Origin: Anodontia alba
Lineage: Eukaryota; Mollusca; Bivalvia; Lucinida; Lucinidae
Direction: 5' to 3'
DNA length: 64,000 bases
NCBI GenBank assembly: GCA_964016985.1
Contig: OZ024821.1
Location: 84,045,035-84,109,034, forward strand
Made by a program: the position numbers and the translations under genes. The notes beneath the pieces are model-generated. The model did not search any database and had not been told where the DNA came from. It saw only the letters and a list, made by a program, of their open reading frames with translations. Below, one piece after another: positions 1-12,069 of this stretch (its first letter is position 1; each line of letters opens with the position of its first letter).

Positions 1-304
1 AGGTATCTGGATCCTGTGATAACGCTAATATTTTTTGATCTTGTTCATCAAATGTTTTCTTCCATTTATTTATCCATTTATTAATATATGTAACCGAGAG
101 GATATGTGTCATTTTTCAGAAACAAATAAAAGTATATGTTTAAAACTTTGTGTATATTAAGACAGTAAGCTGTTGTGTGATGGAGTTTGAAGACCAGTCG
201 CCTTCTAACATTCTTTCTTTATGTTTTGTCTATATGTCTTTCTCTCCATATGGCAAATAATTCTATATGGTGTTACACCTTTCTTCGTAATTACACTGAC
301 TAGA

Positions 305-573
305 CATTACGAAAACACGCCTGTTCAAATATATAGAAAATTTCACCTCCAAAAACTGAAAATTTTCTGATAAAAAACTCTGATATTTTTCATATTTCTG
401 CTCAAAACGTAGATTGTGGGGACTCGTTAGAACCGCCTCGGCGAGGCGGTTCTAACGAGTACCCACAATCTATGTTTTTAAACAGAAATATGAAAAATAA
501 TGTAAACCCCAGTTTTACTATATAAAAGTGGGGTTTAAAGGGATCAAAATTATATAGGCGTGTTTTCGTGATG
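305..573. mobile_element. Palindromic MITE family A (cattacgaaaacacgcc ends)
   Basis: Layout shared by the family: cattacgaaaacacgcct...tttcaccaccaaaaactgaaaatt...catatttctgctcaaaac, a central stem gttagaaccgcctcg mirrored exactly, then gagcagaaataagaaa...gtaaaccccagttttactatataaaagtggggt, ending ggcgtgttttcgtgatg. About 270 bp, non-coding, with a central hairpin near 430-460. Confidence 0.8.
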
Positions 574-1100
574 TTCTTCAAACTTGACAGTCGTAGGAGA
601 ACGAGCTGTTACTTTATAGTATTCTCCTGGAACTTTTATTTGCGCTTGTTCCTTTACTCCTAGTTTTAAACAATGAAACATCGTTTCCATTTTCACAGCA
701 AGCAGTCAAGCTTTTAAATTTTCTCAACAAGCTTACATTGAGTTGTTGTGTCAAAGGGCTGAGAACTGGTTTCTGATATTATGTCCCCTTTAATTACTCT
801 GTCTTATTTATCTCCTCTCGCTGTCCCTCTGTCTTTGTTTGTCTCTTTCTGTCTCTCTGTTTCTGTCTCTGAGTCTGTCTCTGTCTCTCTTTCTGTCTCT
901 AGTTCAGATTAGAATCTTCTAATTGAAATGTACAAGCAGACAATGAGTTACTGTTTTGTGTTCCTGAGCGCTGTCTTTATTTCCCTATTATTTTTTTTAT
1001 ATTTTTTGTTAGTGTTTGTTTCTGCCTGCATAGTACATTTAAATTTAAATAAGGTGTTATAAATTACCTTACTAATCAAGACCGACGCTTCAATTATAGT
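574..1100. other. No gene seen; CT-rich stretch
   Basis: Contains a ctgtctct-rich tract at about 800-900. Both strands are closed by stops. The preceding 1-304 is likewise without recognisable content. Confidence 0.6.
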
Positions 1101-1149
1101 TTGTAGTTTGCTGATAGACGATAAACTAAGTGATTGCCAACAGGGTTCG

Positions 1150-1161
1150 TTGCTTTTATTA

Positions 1162-1204
<43 letters not shown>
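1150..1204 (+). repeat. (TTA)n microsatellite
   Basis: About 17 ttattatta units. Confidence 0.9.
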
Positions 1205-1205
<1 letters not shown>

Positions 1206-1805
1206 TGTTCAACATGAGTGGACGATGAATTGCCTTGACATACTTCAGCATCTTATTTTGTTTGCTTGTTTATTTCTTCCTAAATGCCTGTGTTTAGAAG
1301 ATTTCACAATTATACGCCGTTTTTGTAACATAACAAAGTGATATTTATTATGGTTTGCCTTAATTGCGCTATACTATTTTGAATTTCTAGATATTCTACA
1401 CTTTAATGTCTCTTCATGAAAGACTATATCTGCAATTATTTGGAAGGTTGACAAAGCAAATATTTAAGATGAGGAATTTCTGTAGACATAGATAAGAAAC
1501 AATACTTTAATTGTGCACTGGGGAACCACAACATAAGAAAATAGTTTTAATTTTATATGCAAAAAGTGAAGGTCATATATCAGTATGTGTATATTCTCAC
1601 CTGAGCAAGGTCTTTGCTGTCTAGCAGTATATTTCTTCAGTATCCAAAGATTCTGACAGTGAGAATGAATTCCCTGATCAGACTGGGTGGATACACAGGT
1701 ATATACTTTCGTTGTTTGCATATGACATCATGGCACTTTTCTTGTCTGACTGCTTATTTTCATATACCATATTCGACCTAATTACCGCACTATGCTCATA
1801 GCTGT

Positions 1806-1855
1806 TTTTTTTTTTTTTTTTTTTTTTTTGTTGTTTTTTTTGTTTGTTTTTTTTT
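1806..1855 (+). repeat. T-rich run
   Basis: Poly-T with a few G interruptions. Confidence 0.9.
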
Positions 1856-1939
1856 AATTTATTTTTTTTCCAAAACTACTGGAAATCTATATATAAAAAA
1901 AAAAGTATCTATCGTCTACCTTATAAGGACACACTTAAA

Positions 1940-2043
1940 GGTCAGCAATTGTGCGATCTTTCTTTTTTCATTTTTTTTTTTTTTTTTAAAGGTCAGCAAT
2001 TGTGCGATCTTTCTTTTTTCATTTTTTTTTTTTTTTTTTTTTT
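1940..2043 (+). repeat. Two-copy tandem repeat
   Basis: aaaggtcagcaattgtgcga...tttttcatttttt occurs twice in a row with T-runs of different length. Confidence 0.8.
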
Positions 2044-2473
2044 GAATTGCGCTGTATTGCTTGTCGACATGTTTTTATACTCGTGATTTTACTGGGTCTC
2101 ATGTAAACAGGCTTAAACGCATTGCCCAACACATCAGTTTGATACATAGATGGTGTATTATCTCTGAATAATTCAAAGTTCCTCGAATTCATCTACCCAC
2201 GTGAACTTGAAATTAAAGAAACTTTCGAGACGATAACTTCTTTTTCATATTTGGACTTACATCGACAATGGAAAGCTCACTACTAGGCTTTACGACAAAC
2301 GGGATATCTTCAACTTTCCCATAATTAATTTTCTGTTTCTGAGCAGCAGTATTTCTATGGTGATTACGTTTCACAGTTAGTTCATTATTCTAGAGCCCCA
2401 GCTTTAATTAAAAAATAGCGTGTTTTGTTTTGTGGATACTTATTTGAATCGCCTCACTTTGCCCACAACATAT

Positions 2474-2694
2474 GAGCTCGGGCACAGCATTTCCTATAAT
2501 ATTGTATGTGCACCCAGCGAAGACTCAGATCAGAACGCGCATCCGCGCAAGGTAATCGGAGTCTTCGCTCTCCGCCTGAAAACGCTTTGGAGCCTTGTCA
2601 ACCCACAGAGCGGCCTGTGAAGACTGTAAACAGGCTGATCTGGGTGTTCCCTGGGGACATATGGAATCTTGTAGGAAATGCTGTGCCCCGAGCT
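2474..2694. mobile_element. Palindromic MITE (gctcgggcacagcatttcct ends)
   Basis: The left end agctcgggcacagcatttcct is mirrored by aggaaatgctgtgccccgagct. Inside are gaagactcagatcagaacg and gtaaacaggctgatctgggt. A half copy follows at 3523-3610 (ggggcgctgcatttcctacaag). Confidence 0.7.
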
Positions 2695-2703
2695 AGATAC
2701 AGA

Positions 2704-2789
2704 CCTACACAGCAAACACACAACGTACCAACGTCGTGACGTTGCAGCGACGTTGTACGACGTTGTTGCGACGTTGTGTGTTTGCTGGG
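2704..2789. mobile_element. Short palindrome family E (cccagcaaacacacaacgt)
   Basis: cagcaaacacacaacgt...acgttgtgtgtttgctgg forms an almost perfect 86-bp foldback around cgtcgtgacgttgcagcgacg. Such CAGC(A/G)GGCAC-type foldbacks are scattered through the window. Confidence 0.75.
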
Positions 2790-3210
2790 TAGATAATACA
2801 GGAGCGAATATTTGAATACTCTGAAATTGTTTGGCAGTGTGCTTTTAAGAATATGTGCGGTAATTACACCAAACACTGTATACAAAATACCTGCTTTTTC
2901 ATACATGCAAGCTGTCAGCGACCAGGATCCGGGCGAGCGTGCACATCCACGTAAGCTTGCAATGGATATCTAGGTAACCTCTGAGTTTTCCAGAATGAAA
3001 AGCGCTAAATGAATGGCCCTGATCAAACTGCGCGGATGGGTGTATCTATATACATATACATGTACTCCCTGTCAACAGACAGAATAAGGTAGGATTTCCA
3101 GTGTCCCAATTTTTGTTTAACTTTCGTGTCATCTTCAGCTATCCCAACAACATTGTTTGCTTTCGTGGTCTTTTGTACTTATATGCTGTTTGTGAATCTG
3201 ATCATATCAT

Positions 3211-3424
3211 TTAACCTTTACCACTCACTAGGCTATTTCAGCAGACGACAAATTGATGATATTTCTATTATTTTTTCCCAGGAAACAGGATTAGACATTT
3301 CATGCAAATTGTGTCCATTGGACACAATTTGCATGAAATGTCAAATCCTGTGTCCAGGAAAAATGAGGAAAAATGTTTCAGTATGTCGTCTGCTGAAAAT
3401 TTTACCCAGAATGCTAAGCATTAA
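3211..3424. mobile_element. Palindromic MITE family B (agcagacgacaaattga arms)
   Basis: Family layout: ttaacctttaccactcact..ggc...tcagcagacgacaaattgatgatatt...cccaggaaacagg...atgcaaattgtgtcc mirrored by ggacacaatttgcat...cagtatgtcgtctgctgaaa...ctaagcattaa. About 210 bp, with a central perfect stem around 3318. The ends resemble TTAA plus CCTTT. Confidence 0.78.
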
Positions 3425-3707
3425 AAAACAAGTCTCTTCAAGAAAAATGCATGAGACGCCTACTTACTTTTGGATCTTCAAACAAATACCTGAATTAGAA
3501 TATAATAAGGCTATATGTTGAGTCGGGGCGCTGCATTTCCTACAAGATCATATGTCCGCCAAGCGTACGACTCAGTTCAGCCTGCCCAAACGCACATCCG
3601 AAGGTAAGCTTGCTGACGTTGCGGTTCAGAGAGTGTTGATTAAAACTGGGCTTATACAGAACTATGACATATGTACCAATATTGTAAGCACGACCGATAA
3701 TGTTACA

Positions 3708-3987
3708 CATCACGAAAATACGCCTATATAATTTTTACCCCCTTAAACTAAACCCCACTTTTGTATAGTTTTTATATAGTAAAACTAGGATTTACAGGGG
3801 TATACATTATTTTTCTTATTTCTCCTCAAAAACATAGATTGTGGTTACTCGTCAGAACGGCGGCTCTAACGAGTACCCACAATCTATGTTTTGAGTAAAA
3901 ATACGAAAAATATCAGGGTTTTTCATCTGAAAATTTTCAGTTTTTGGGGGTGAAATTTTCTGTATATTTGAATAGGCGTGTTTTCGA
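3708..3987. mobile_element. Family A MITE (reverse)
   Basis: Reverse copy from catcacgaaaatacgcc to aataggcgtgttttcg; the central gttctaacgag stem is partly eroded. Confidence 0.78.
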
Positions 3988-4049
3988 ATTGAGAAAAATG
4001 TAATTTCTGGGCATTTGCTGGCAGTATATGCCATATGTCATAAGCCACC

Positions 4050-4125
4050 CGCCCCCTCCCCCCCCCCCCCCCCCCCCCGCCCCCATCCCCCACCCCTCCT
4101 CTCTCTCCCGCTCTCTCTCTGAATG
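4050..4125 (+). repeat. C-run and CT-rich tract
   Basis: Poly-C near 4057-4084 followed by ctctctcccgctctctctct. The minus-strand glycine-rich ORFs here are artefacts of this tract. Confidence 0.88.
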
Positions 4126-4623
4126 GAGTTGGGGGATAAGGGTGCTCAAACGTTCGCAAACATTAAAAACAGTCATTTGCAATTGATATTGCAATTAAAT
4201 AATTAGCTACCCTGGTAATATACTGCAGAGTTTTTGCTTTTTTCTGAATATTCGGAATTGTTTTCTAAAAAAAAAATCAATTTCCCAGTAATTATCACAG
4301 TATCACATATCACCGGAAGTAAAACAACTAATATCCTTGGAAATAAAAAGACAAATATCCCATGTCCCTAAAACCCCTATACAAGCCTTACGAATTAGGC
4401 AGTTTGGGAATAAATTGCCGAACCATTGTAACAAGTGTGTTAAAACTTGAAAAAATTAAAATACATTTGGAAACTCGCTACAGAATCATATTTTAAAAGC
4501 AAAACAACAAGAAATATTCATGCATAAGAAAAACGTGAATAAAAAGGGTCACATTGAGAATCGAACACTTGACTTCAGACGTAGAAAACGACCCCTTTTC
4601 CTGCAGTGAAGGCTGACGAAGGA

Positions 4624-4833
4624 TTAACCCTTGTCATTCTGAATAAATTAGGATGCCACACCCACTTCTAATTTTCAGCCAATCAGATTACTATATCCAG
4701 GTTGTTGATACAAAATCACATAATTAATAACAGTTCAGATCCAGATCAGTTGGCTTTTTCAGAAGCCAACTGATCTGGATCTACACTGTTTGCAAAGGCA
4801 AGGCATATCTGGGTTCAGCAGGACAAGGGTTAA
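4624..4833. mobile_element. TTAA-flanked piggyBac-type MITE (family C)
   Basis: Family layout: TTAA, cccttgtcctgctgaataaatt at the left, cagccaatcagatta, then the core acagtgcagatccagatcag, a central stem gttggcttc/gaagccaac mirrored to gatctacactgtttgc, and ttcagcaggacaaggg then TTAA. Here both TTAA sites are intact. A four-base TTAA duplication next to CCC...GGG ends is diagnostic of piggyBac transposition. About 210 bp, non-coding. Confidence 0.8.
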
Positions 4834-4891
4834 GATTTAGGAAAGACAACTCATTACGAATTAGTATAGAAAATGGCACGAATTACCTGCC

Positions 4892-5202
4892 AAGCCGGCC
4901 TCGGTGGCTCAGTTGGATGCGCGTCCGATTGGAGACCAGGAGGTCGCGGGTTCGACCCCCGCCGAGGTCGGCAACATTCTTTCGTGGCGATTGATCATGA
5001 AATATTTTCTACGGTCATCCTCTCCCTTCCGCTGATACAAGAAGGGCAGTTGTCAGTTTCTAGCGAAAGAATGTACACAATACTGGTAACCGCTTAGAGG
5101 ACTGAGCCTGTCCGGTAAACGTGTGGTTAGGTAAACTGACCGCGCTCGACATGACCCCATTGGGTTGAATGGGTCGTAAAACCTCAACACAAACAAACGA
5201 GC
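4892..5202 (+). mobile_element. tRNA-derived SINE, full-length copy
   Basis: Begins gccggcctcggtggctcag with an A-box-like TGGCTCAGTTGG and a B-box GGTTCGACCCC, then a body ending tcaacacaaacaaac. Flanked by imperfect direct repeats gaattacctgcc (left, ending 4891) and gagctacctgcc (right, ending 5210), consistent with target-site duplication. Defines the main SINE family of this window (about 310 bp). Confidence 0.85.
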
Positions 5203-5241
5203 TACCTGCCGGAACCGACCTTAAAAATATCCAGTTTAGTT

Positions 5242-5453
5242 GTACCCGTATATTGAGACACCTGATCTCCTTACCGTACTTGTCCTAATATTTCGACAAG
5301 CATAGTTTGTTACCTGTTGATGCTCCTAACAAAATGTTGGATAGTTGACAAACAGTGTAGTCCCAGATCAGACGCCGCAGAATGCGGCGTCTGATCTGGG
5401 TCTACACTATTTGCCTTAGCCTTCCTGTCTGAATATTTTGGGTAAATACGATG
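5242..5453. mobile_element. Hairpin MITE family D (taccctaagtattcggacacc ends)
   Basis: Ends tacccgtatattgagacacc and attttgggtaaatacg; core gacaaacagtgtagtcccag with the perfect centre atcagacgccgcagaatgcggcgtctgat. It shares the core with the TTAA families but not their ends. Confidence 0.72.
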
Positions 5454-6091
5454 TTTAACTCGTCCCTTTTTTTTGAATGCAAAGGCAGCGTGACTGACAT
5501 GAAACTTAAGAAACCTTTTGAAAAGTTATTTGTGTATCATGTCCTATTTAACCGACTTACTTACCAGTGGTGATTTTGAAATGAGTTTATATTTATGTCA
5601 GGTTTTACTGCTTCATGTACTTGTGTCGAATTTACTTACCTTTCGTATACAGATTTACGACCACGCGCCCTCCCCCAAATTGAGGCGGGCATTAGGTTTT
5701 TCCCTCCATTTCTTCTGTTTCGTATGACCGTCAGTCTGTAGGTTCCAATATTCGTGTCTGGGCAAAATTGGAGAAGAATCAAACTGGGCGTGTTCATTCC
5801 ATTTTCTGAAGTAGGCGACTCTCGTTCAGAAGCCTTCCGTCTTGTTCGACTTATGTTTATTCATCACTCGGAAAGCCTTCAATATATTCCAAATATCAAC
5901 TGACAGATTCAGAGGAATAGAGGATCATGTACTTCATAATGGTACCTACTAACTGCCTTCCTGAATAAATGGCGACCGGTAGGCAACAGATGGGCTGATC
6001 AGTTTGTTGTGAACAGTAGTCTAAAAACCAGTGACCACCACATTTGATATTTATTAGATTATCTCCAAAGTTTGTCTCTTTCTTTATATTA

Positions 6092-7925
6092 TTAGCTCAC
6101 CTGAGCTCTGCTCGGGATGAGCTATTGTGATCACTTTTCGTCCGTCCGTCCGTCCGTGCGTCCGTCCGTTAACATTTTCAAACGACTTCTCCTCTGAAGC
6201 CGCTGAGCCAATTTTGTTCAAATTTCATATGGGGCCTCCTTAGGGTGGGGGAACGAAAAATTTCTAAAATGGTCACGGTGCTTTGACCAAGATGGCCGCC
6301 ACGCCCATATATGGTAAAAACCTTTAAAAATCTTCTCCTCCAGAACCGAGAATGTCTTGGGGCTGCACCTTTGCAGGAATCATCGAGGACGGGAGGTCTA
6401 CCAAAATTGCTAAAAGAATTGTCGTACGTTGACGTTTGACCTTTTTACGGCAAGGTCAAGTTTGCTTCCCTATGCATTTGTATGGGAAAAAACCTTTAAA
6501 AATCTTCTTCTCCAAAACCGAGCATGCCTTATGGCTGAATCTCTGCATATATCTTTGGGAACAGGAGGGGTACCAAAATTGCTAAAATAATGTTCATACA
6601 TTGACATTTGACCTTTTTACGGTTAGGTCAATTTTGCTTCCTTATGCGTTTGTATGGGAAAAATGTTCAGAATTTCAAACAACTTCTTCTCTGGAGCCTC
6701 TGGATCAATTTTGCTCAAATTTCATATGGAGCCCTCTTAGATAGGGGGAACAAAAGATTGCTAAAATGGTCACAGTTCGTTGACCAAGATGGCCGCTATG
6801 CCCATATATTGTAAAAACCTTTAAAACTCTTCTTCTCTAGGACCGAGGATGCTTTGGGGCTGAATGTTTGCATAAATCATCAGGGATAGGGGGTCTACCA
6901 AAGTTGCTAAAATAATGGTCATACATTGACATTTGACCTTTTTACGGCAAGGTCAAGTTTGCTTCCTTATGCATTTGCATGGGAAAAAACATTTAAAACT
7001 CTTATTCTCCAAAACCGAGGATGGCTTGTGGCTGAATCTTTGCATATATCATCTGGAACGGGCAGTCTACCAATGTTGCTAAAATAATTGTCATACATAG
7101 ACATTTAACCTTTTTACGGCGAGGTCAAGTTTGCTTCTGTATGCATTTGTATGGGCCCCATACATTTGTATGGAAAAAATATTGATAATTTCAAATGGCT
7201 TTTCCTCTGACGCCTCCGGGCCAGTGTTGCTCAAATTTCATGTGGAGCCTCCGTGGGCAGGAGAATGAAAGATTGCTAAAATGGGTATGGTCCATTGATC
7301 AAAATGGCTGCCATGCCCATATATGGTAAAAACCTTTAAAAATCTTTCTCTCCATAACCAAATAAGCTCCGGGTCATAATCTTTGCACAAATTATGGGGG
7401 ACAGGCGATCTACCAAAATTGCTAAAATGATGATTCTATGTTGACATTTGACCTTTTTACCTCCAAGGTCAAATTTGCTTCCCCATTTGTATGGGCCATA
7501 TACATTTATTGAAATACATATATTGAAAGTATCGAAGTGACTTGTAGATCAACAGTAGTTAAAATTGTTCTGATTGGAAATCTAAGATGGCCATCATTTG
7601 ATTTATATTTATAATATTTCCCTGCCACTGTGCTGTTTACATGTATAAAATCATGATTCTTCAGAAACCACTTAGCCAATTTCCACCAAATTTCACATTG
7701 ATCCTTCTGTTGAAATGTGATTGATAGTTTATTCAAATGATCATGCTCCATTGACTGTCAGGCCCATATATTCTTCTTCAAAACTAAGAACTGCTCAAAT
7801 GATGATATTTTCATTAGTTGCGATGATAGGATTGGAAAAATGTTGCATAACATCTGCATGTCTGCAGTGGCTATGTCACTCAGGTGACTCAGGTGAGCGA
7901 ATCGTGGCCCGTGGGCCTCTTGTTA
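6092..7925. mobile_element. 1.8-kb non-autonomous element with internal tandem repeats
   Basis: Starts ttagctcacctgagctc followed by a gtccgtccgtccgt run and ends caggtgactcaggtgagcg...gtgggcctcttgtta, so agctcacctgag is repeated inverted near the ends. Inside, a block beginning tcaaacgacttctcctctg recurs at about 6180, 6675 and 7190 (period about 500 bp), and cctttaaaaatcttct-type segments recur at about 6320, 6500, 6820, 6990 and 7335. The phrase gatggccgcc..gcccatatatggtaaaa also repeats. No protein domain is encoded. Elements with these ends are, to my knowledge, common in bivalve genomes. Confidence 0.7.
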
Positions 7926-8111
7926 TTTTCATACGTTGGTCTTGGAGGCAATTTGCATTCGATTTGTTCTTCATTTCATTCACGTGACAGACTTTCTGAG
8001 CGGAAGCCTTCCTCTTCTGATGGGCATAATAGTCACGTCGACCAAATTACAATATGTCACGTGAACAGATTGATTTAAGTGACACAATATTTCCCAGATT
8101 ATGTCACTTCG

Positions 8112-8399
8112 TAGCCGGCCTCGGTTCCGCAGTTGGATGCGCGTCCGACTCGAGACCAGGAGGTCGCGGGTTCGACCTCGCCGAGGAAGGCAACATTTTT
8201 CGTGGAGATTGATCATCATTTTCTACGGTAATTCTCTCCCTTCCGCTGATAGTTGTCAGTTTCTGGTGGAAGAATATGCACCATACTGGTTAACCGCTTA
8301 GAGGACTAGGCCTGCCCAGTAAACGCTTGGTTAGGTAAACTGACCGCGCTCGACATGACCCCATTGGATTGACAGGGCCGTAAAACCTCAACACAAACA
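8112..8399 (+). mobile_element. tRNA-derived SINE copy
   Basis: Same family as at 4892, with a damaged A-box (ggttccgcag) and B-box GGTTCGACCTC. It is bounded by an exact 11-bp direct repeat atgtcacttcg at 8101-8111 and 8400-8410, a clear target-site duplication. Confidence 0.88.
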
Positions 8400-8509
8400 A
8401 TGTCACTTCGAAGAAGTTCAAGCCCAAATGTTCCGTCCAAGCATCTGCAAACTGGATATAATCTTGATGTCATGTGCACAAATTTGATCATACAATGCAG
8501 TACTGAACT

Positions 8510-8612
8510 CAGTAAACATGTAATAATACTGTCGTTTCGAAGTCGTTGCGACGTCATAGCGTCACAGCGACGTCGAAAAATGTTATTACGAAGTTGTGTA
8601 TTTGCTGGGTCG
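8510..8612. repeat. Family E palindrome, diverged
   Basis: cagtaaacatgtaataatac is mirrored by ttattacgaagttgtgtatttgctgg around gacgtcatagcgtcacagcgacgtc. Confidence 0.6.
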
Positions 8613-8821
8613 TATGGCCTTTGGTCAAGAAAAGGCGCATCACCATATCTGATGTATTTATACAGCTTAGGACGACGAAGTGCCGCGTGGAAGAAAAGAT
8701 AAAATGCACACCTCTTGAATAATGGACCTTGGTACAAAGTCTGTGCGGGAAGTTTTATAGGCGGGGCACTTATATATGTCATTCTGGACTATCACGTTTG
8801 TTGTTCTTTTGTTGCAGTTGC

Positions 8822-9034
8822 TTAACCTTTATCACTCTCTAGGCATTTTCAGCAGACGACAAATTGATGATATTTTTCTTATTTTTCCCAGAAAACAGTA
8901 TATGACATTTCATGCAAATTGTCTCCTAAGGAGACAATTTGCATGAAATGCCATATCCTGTTTTCTGGGAAAAATAAGAAAAATATTTCAAAATATCGTC
9001 TGCTGAAAATTTTACCCAGAGTGCTAAGCGTTAA
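8822..9034. mobile_element. Family B MITE
   Basis: From ttaacctttatcactctct to gtgctaagcgttaa, TTAA at both ends, perfect central stem caaattgtctcctaaggag/acaatttg. Confidence 0.8.
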
Positions 9035-9203
9035 AACAGGATTATGCTGTTCATCTAATGGCTTGAAGTATGCGCCAAACGGAGTTAAAAAAAAACTTAA
9101 AACCGTGTCTGTTTGGGCGGATGGTCAAGTTCAATCCATCATCCCTGTCTTAACTGCTCTACATCTGAATACATTGCCCTGTTTATACCGTAAAAATGGT
9201 AGA

Positions 9204-9464
9204 CATCACGAAAACATACCTTTATAATTTTGACCCCTGTAAACCCCACTTTCATACTTTCTGGGGTTTACAGGGGTATACATTATTTTTCTTAGTTCAT
9301 CTCAAAACATAGTTTGTGGGTACTCGTTAGAACCGCCTCGGTTCTAACGAATACCGCAATTTATGTTTTGAGCAGAAATATGAAAAATATCAGAATTTTT
9401 TTCTGAAACTTTCAGTTTTTGGTGGTGAAATTTTCAACACATTTGAATAGGCGTGTTTTCGTTA
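9204..9464. mobile_element. Family A MITE (reverse)
   Basis: Reverse copy from catcacgaaaacatacc to aataggcgtgttttcgttat with central stem gttagaaccg/cggttctaac. Confidence 0.78.
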
Positions 9465-9929
9465 TAAATGCATACGGATGCCCCGCCTATGGTATCCCCT
9501 TTGGTATCCATTAAACGCTCCGTCCAGGACCTTGGCTGCAGATCTCAACGGTTATGTTGACTACGCTTTGTCGCTTTGTAATTGTGTTGGTATTTGCTTC
9601 TATATACGACAGCATCTTCAAAAGAGAAGCATCTTCAAAAAAGATAGGCGACGAAGAATTGTAGATATTCTTTGGAAATGTTTCCACTATTATAATAGAG
9701 GTTTTTTAAAACGAAGTCCACTTTACACCCGAAACTTTGACAGCTTCCTTCTCAAAGTCACACCCCACTCTCAGTAATGCTGGATGCGGGGTTGATATCC
9801 AATTTCACCACTGTACGTGCCTTCTTCCGCACGATAGCTTTTTTTTCGTCATTTCGACATACCGCAATATAAAACTATGGAATGGCTGTCGCAATCCTTA
9901 AATACCTACAGCGCGTGATTGCGACCTTT

Positions 9930-9931
9930 TT

Positions 9932-9961
<30 letters not shown>
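9930..9961 (+). repeat. (TTTA)n microsatellite
   Basis: About eight ttatttatt units. A similar one lies at 27309-27354. Confidence 0.9.
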
Positions 9962-9963
<2 letters not shown>

Positions 9964-10249
9964 TTTGAGAGGGGGGGGTGCACGTCTGTTCATCTCTAAT
10001 TTGCCACAGGTTCAACGCTTAATGCTCTGTGGCTTGGGTACGTCGGTTACATAATTCTTGGTGTCAAAACAACGGCCTTGTCACTTTGCACATTTGTTGC
10101 AAGTTTCAAAATTTCCTTTTATCTGAATTAAGTCCTAAGCATACTAAAACAAAGCTTACAAAATTTCTTTTAAACTTCTGACGTTGAGAATTTTTACTAA
10201 AAGTCCCATTTGATGTTCCGGTCGGTCCCGGCAAATAGGCATATAATTT

Positions 10250-10469
10250 ACCGAATTTACCCTAAGTATTCGGACACCTCAACTTCTTACCATATATGCT
10301 CTAAAATTTGAACCAGTACAATTCTCTACCCGATGTTGTGTCTAAAAATTGCTGGATGAGTGGCAAACAGTGTAGACCCAGATGAGACGCCGCGTTCTGC
10401 GGCGTCTCATCTGGGTCTATACTGTTTGCTCAGGCCTGTCTGTCCGAATACATATGGTAAATACGGTAT
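10250..10469. mobile_element. Hairpin MITE family D
   Basis: Ends ttaccctaagtattcggacacc and tatggtaaatacgg; core ggcaaacagtgtagacccag, centre agacgccgcgttctgcggcgtct. Confidence 0.74.
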
Positions 10470-10923
10470 CCTTTTTTACTATCAAATTGTTTCAAATCAA
10501 TTTTTTTATATCAAATTGTTATTTTAAATAGAGGAGGTTTTCTTTGATTTTCAATATTTCATTTGGGCGTGAACTTGAAGATTATATTGTTAAGGTGTTT
10601 TAAAATGCACCCAATGAAAGCTGAATCAAAGTTTTTGACAAAACCGTTTCATGAGATTTATATGTATGATCACCTCTAGTCTGAGTTCTCTGACGTTTAA
10701 GTGGCTTTTCTTTATTTTGATACTTACCACTTAGTGGCAAATACCATTACAAAGAAAAGCCACTAAAATATCAGAGAAAATTCGGATTAGATCACCTCAA
10801 GGCATGCGCGTTCTTCCATACTGAGGCTGACAGAATTAGGTCACTCGCAAGTTTTAGTAAACACACAAGGTCGCAGTATTGATATTTAATGTCGCGCCAA
10901 GGTTAACTGGGTTCCAAAATATG

Positions 10924-11164
10924 TCATCGCGTAAACACGCCTATATAATGTAAACTCCCTTAAATCCCACGTTTATATAGTAAAACTGGGGTTTACAGGG
11001 GTATACATTATTTTTCTTATTTCTACTCGAAAGCATAGGCGGTTCTATCGAGTCCCCACAATCTATGTTTTGAGCTGAAATATGAAAAATATCACAGTTT
11101 TTTTTATCTGAAATTTTTCAGTTTTTGGAGGTGAAATGTTCTATATATTTGAATAGCGTTTTTT

Positions 11165-11170
<6 letters not shown>
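10924..11170. mobile_element. Family A MITE (reverse), left central arm deleted
   Basis: Runs from catcgcgtaaacacgcctat to gaatagcg and then into a T-rich run. The central hairpin has lost part of one arm. Confidence 0.7.
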
Positions 11171-11195
<25 letters not shown>

Positions 11196-11405
11196 GTTTT
11201 GTTTTTTTCGTAATGGATAAAACTTCTATCTGACAGAAAACAGTGTATTAATTTCAACCAAATCAATATGTCTGTTGAAGAAACTATATCTACAAATTCT
11301 GGCGTAACATATTGTTGCAAATACTATTTGTTTAGGTTTTGCACATTGTAGTATAAGCTTTGTGATGTCCTAAATTCTCATTAAATATTCAAAATTGCGG
11401 CGTCC

Positions 11406-11635
11406 TTAACCCTTTTATGCCGCCGGGTGGATTCTTCTACCTCAACTTTGTCCAGGTCTATTTCCTATAGAAGAGGTGTCTGGTTACTTTTTATCATTAC
11501 CCATGTTTTATTGAATTTATGTATTTAATGCACACAGTGTATACCCTGATCAGACGCCGCGTTCTGTGGCGTCTGTTCTGGGTCTACACTGTTTGCCTAT
11601 GTCCCTTTTATGGGACGCTAGGCTTAAATGGGTGA
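11406..11635. mobile_element. TTAA-type MITE, gacgccgc core subfamily
   Basis: Left TTAAcccttttatgccgccgg; core cagtgtataccctgatcag with centre acgccgcgttctgtggcgt; right end cttttatgggacgctagg...gggtgaa (TTAA mutated to TGAA). Confidence 0.72.
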
Positions 11636-11833
11636 AAAGCAGTTTTGATACTTTCAAATCTTGATAACTTCCTTATTTTTTCAGTTTATACTGGGATTAA
11701 ATTTGTATCAAAACGCATTGATTCACAAGCTCTGTCATTTCAGATACAGTCTTTGTAAACATTGCCTTTCCCTTTAATGATGAACGACAGAGAGGCGTAT
11801 GCAGAACGGGATTAGTGTTACGCATACCAAACA

Positions 11834-11866
11834 CCCCCCCCCCCCCACCCCCCCCCCCCCCCCCCC

Positions 11867-11901
<35 letters not shown>

Positions 11902-11903
11902 AA
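11834..11903 (+). repeat. C-run, (CA)n, A-run
   Basis: Compound low-complexity tract. Confidence 0.9.
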
Positions 11904-12069
11904 GCTTGCCAAATGCTCCTTAATATCGCTTCCAAAATACAGGTTACGTTTAAAGCAGAGAATTTCTTTCCTTTAAGAGAAGCCTCTATTTTGGAAGCAA
12001 AGGATTATTTCCTTTAAGAGCCACCTCTATGATAAAGAAGCAAAATATTTTATGTTAGCTGATGTCTCT

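Noticed and set aside
3126..3521. A 131-codon plus-strand open frame
   Set aside because: Most of it is the palindromic family B MITE, whose two arms give mirrored codons.
5354..5420. Strong GC hairpins as transcription terminators
   Set aside because: They are the cores of repeated MITEs in a eukaryotic genome and are not followed by a bacterial terminator context.
8306..8782. A 158-codon minus-strand open frame
   Set aside because: It runs across the tail of a SINE and a family E palindrome; it has no domain pattern.
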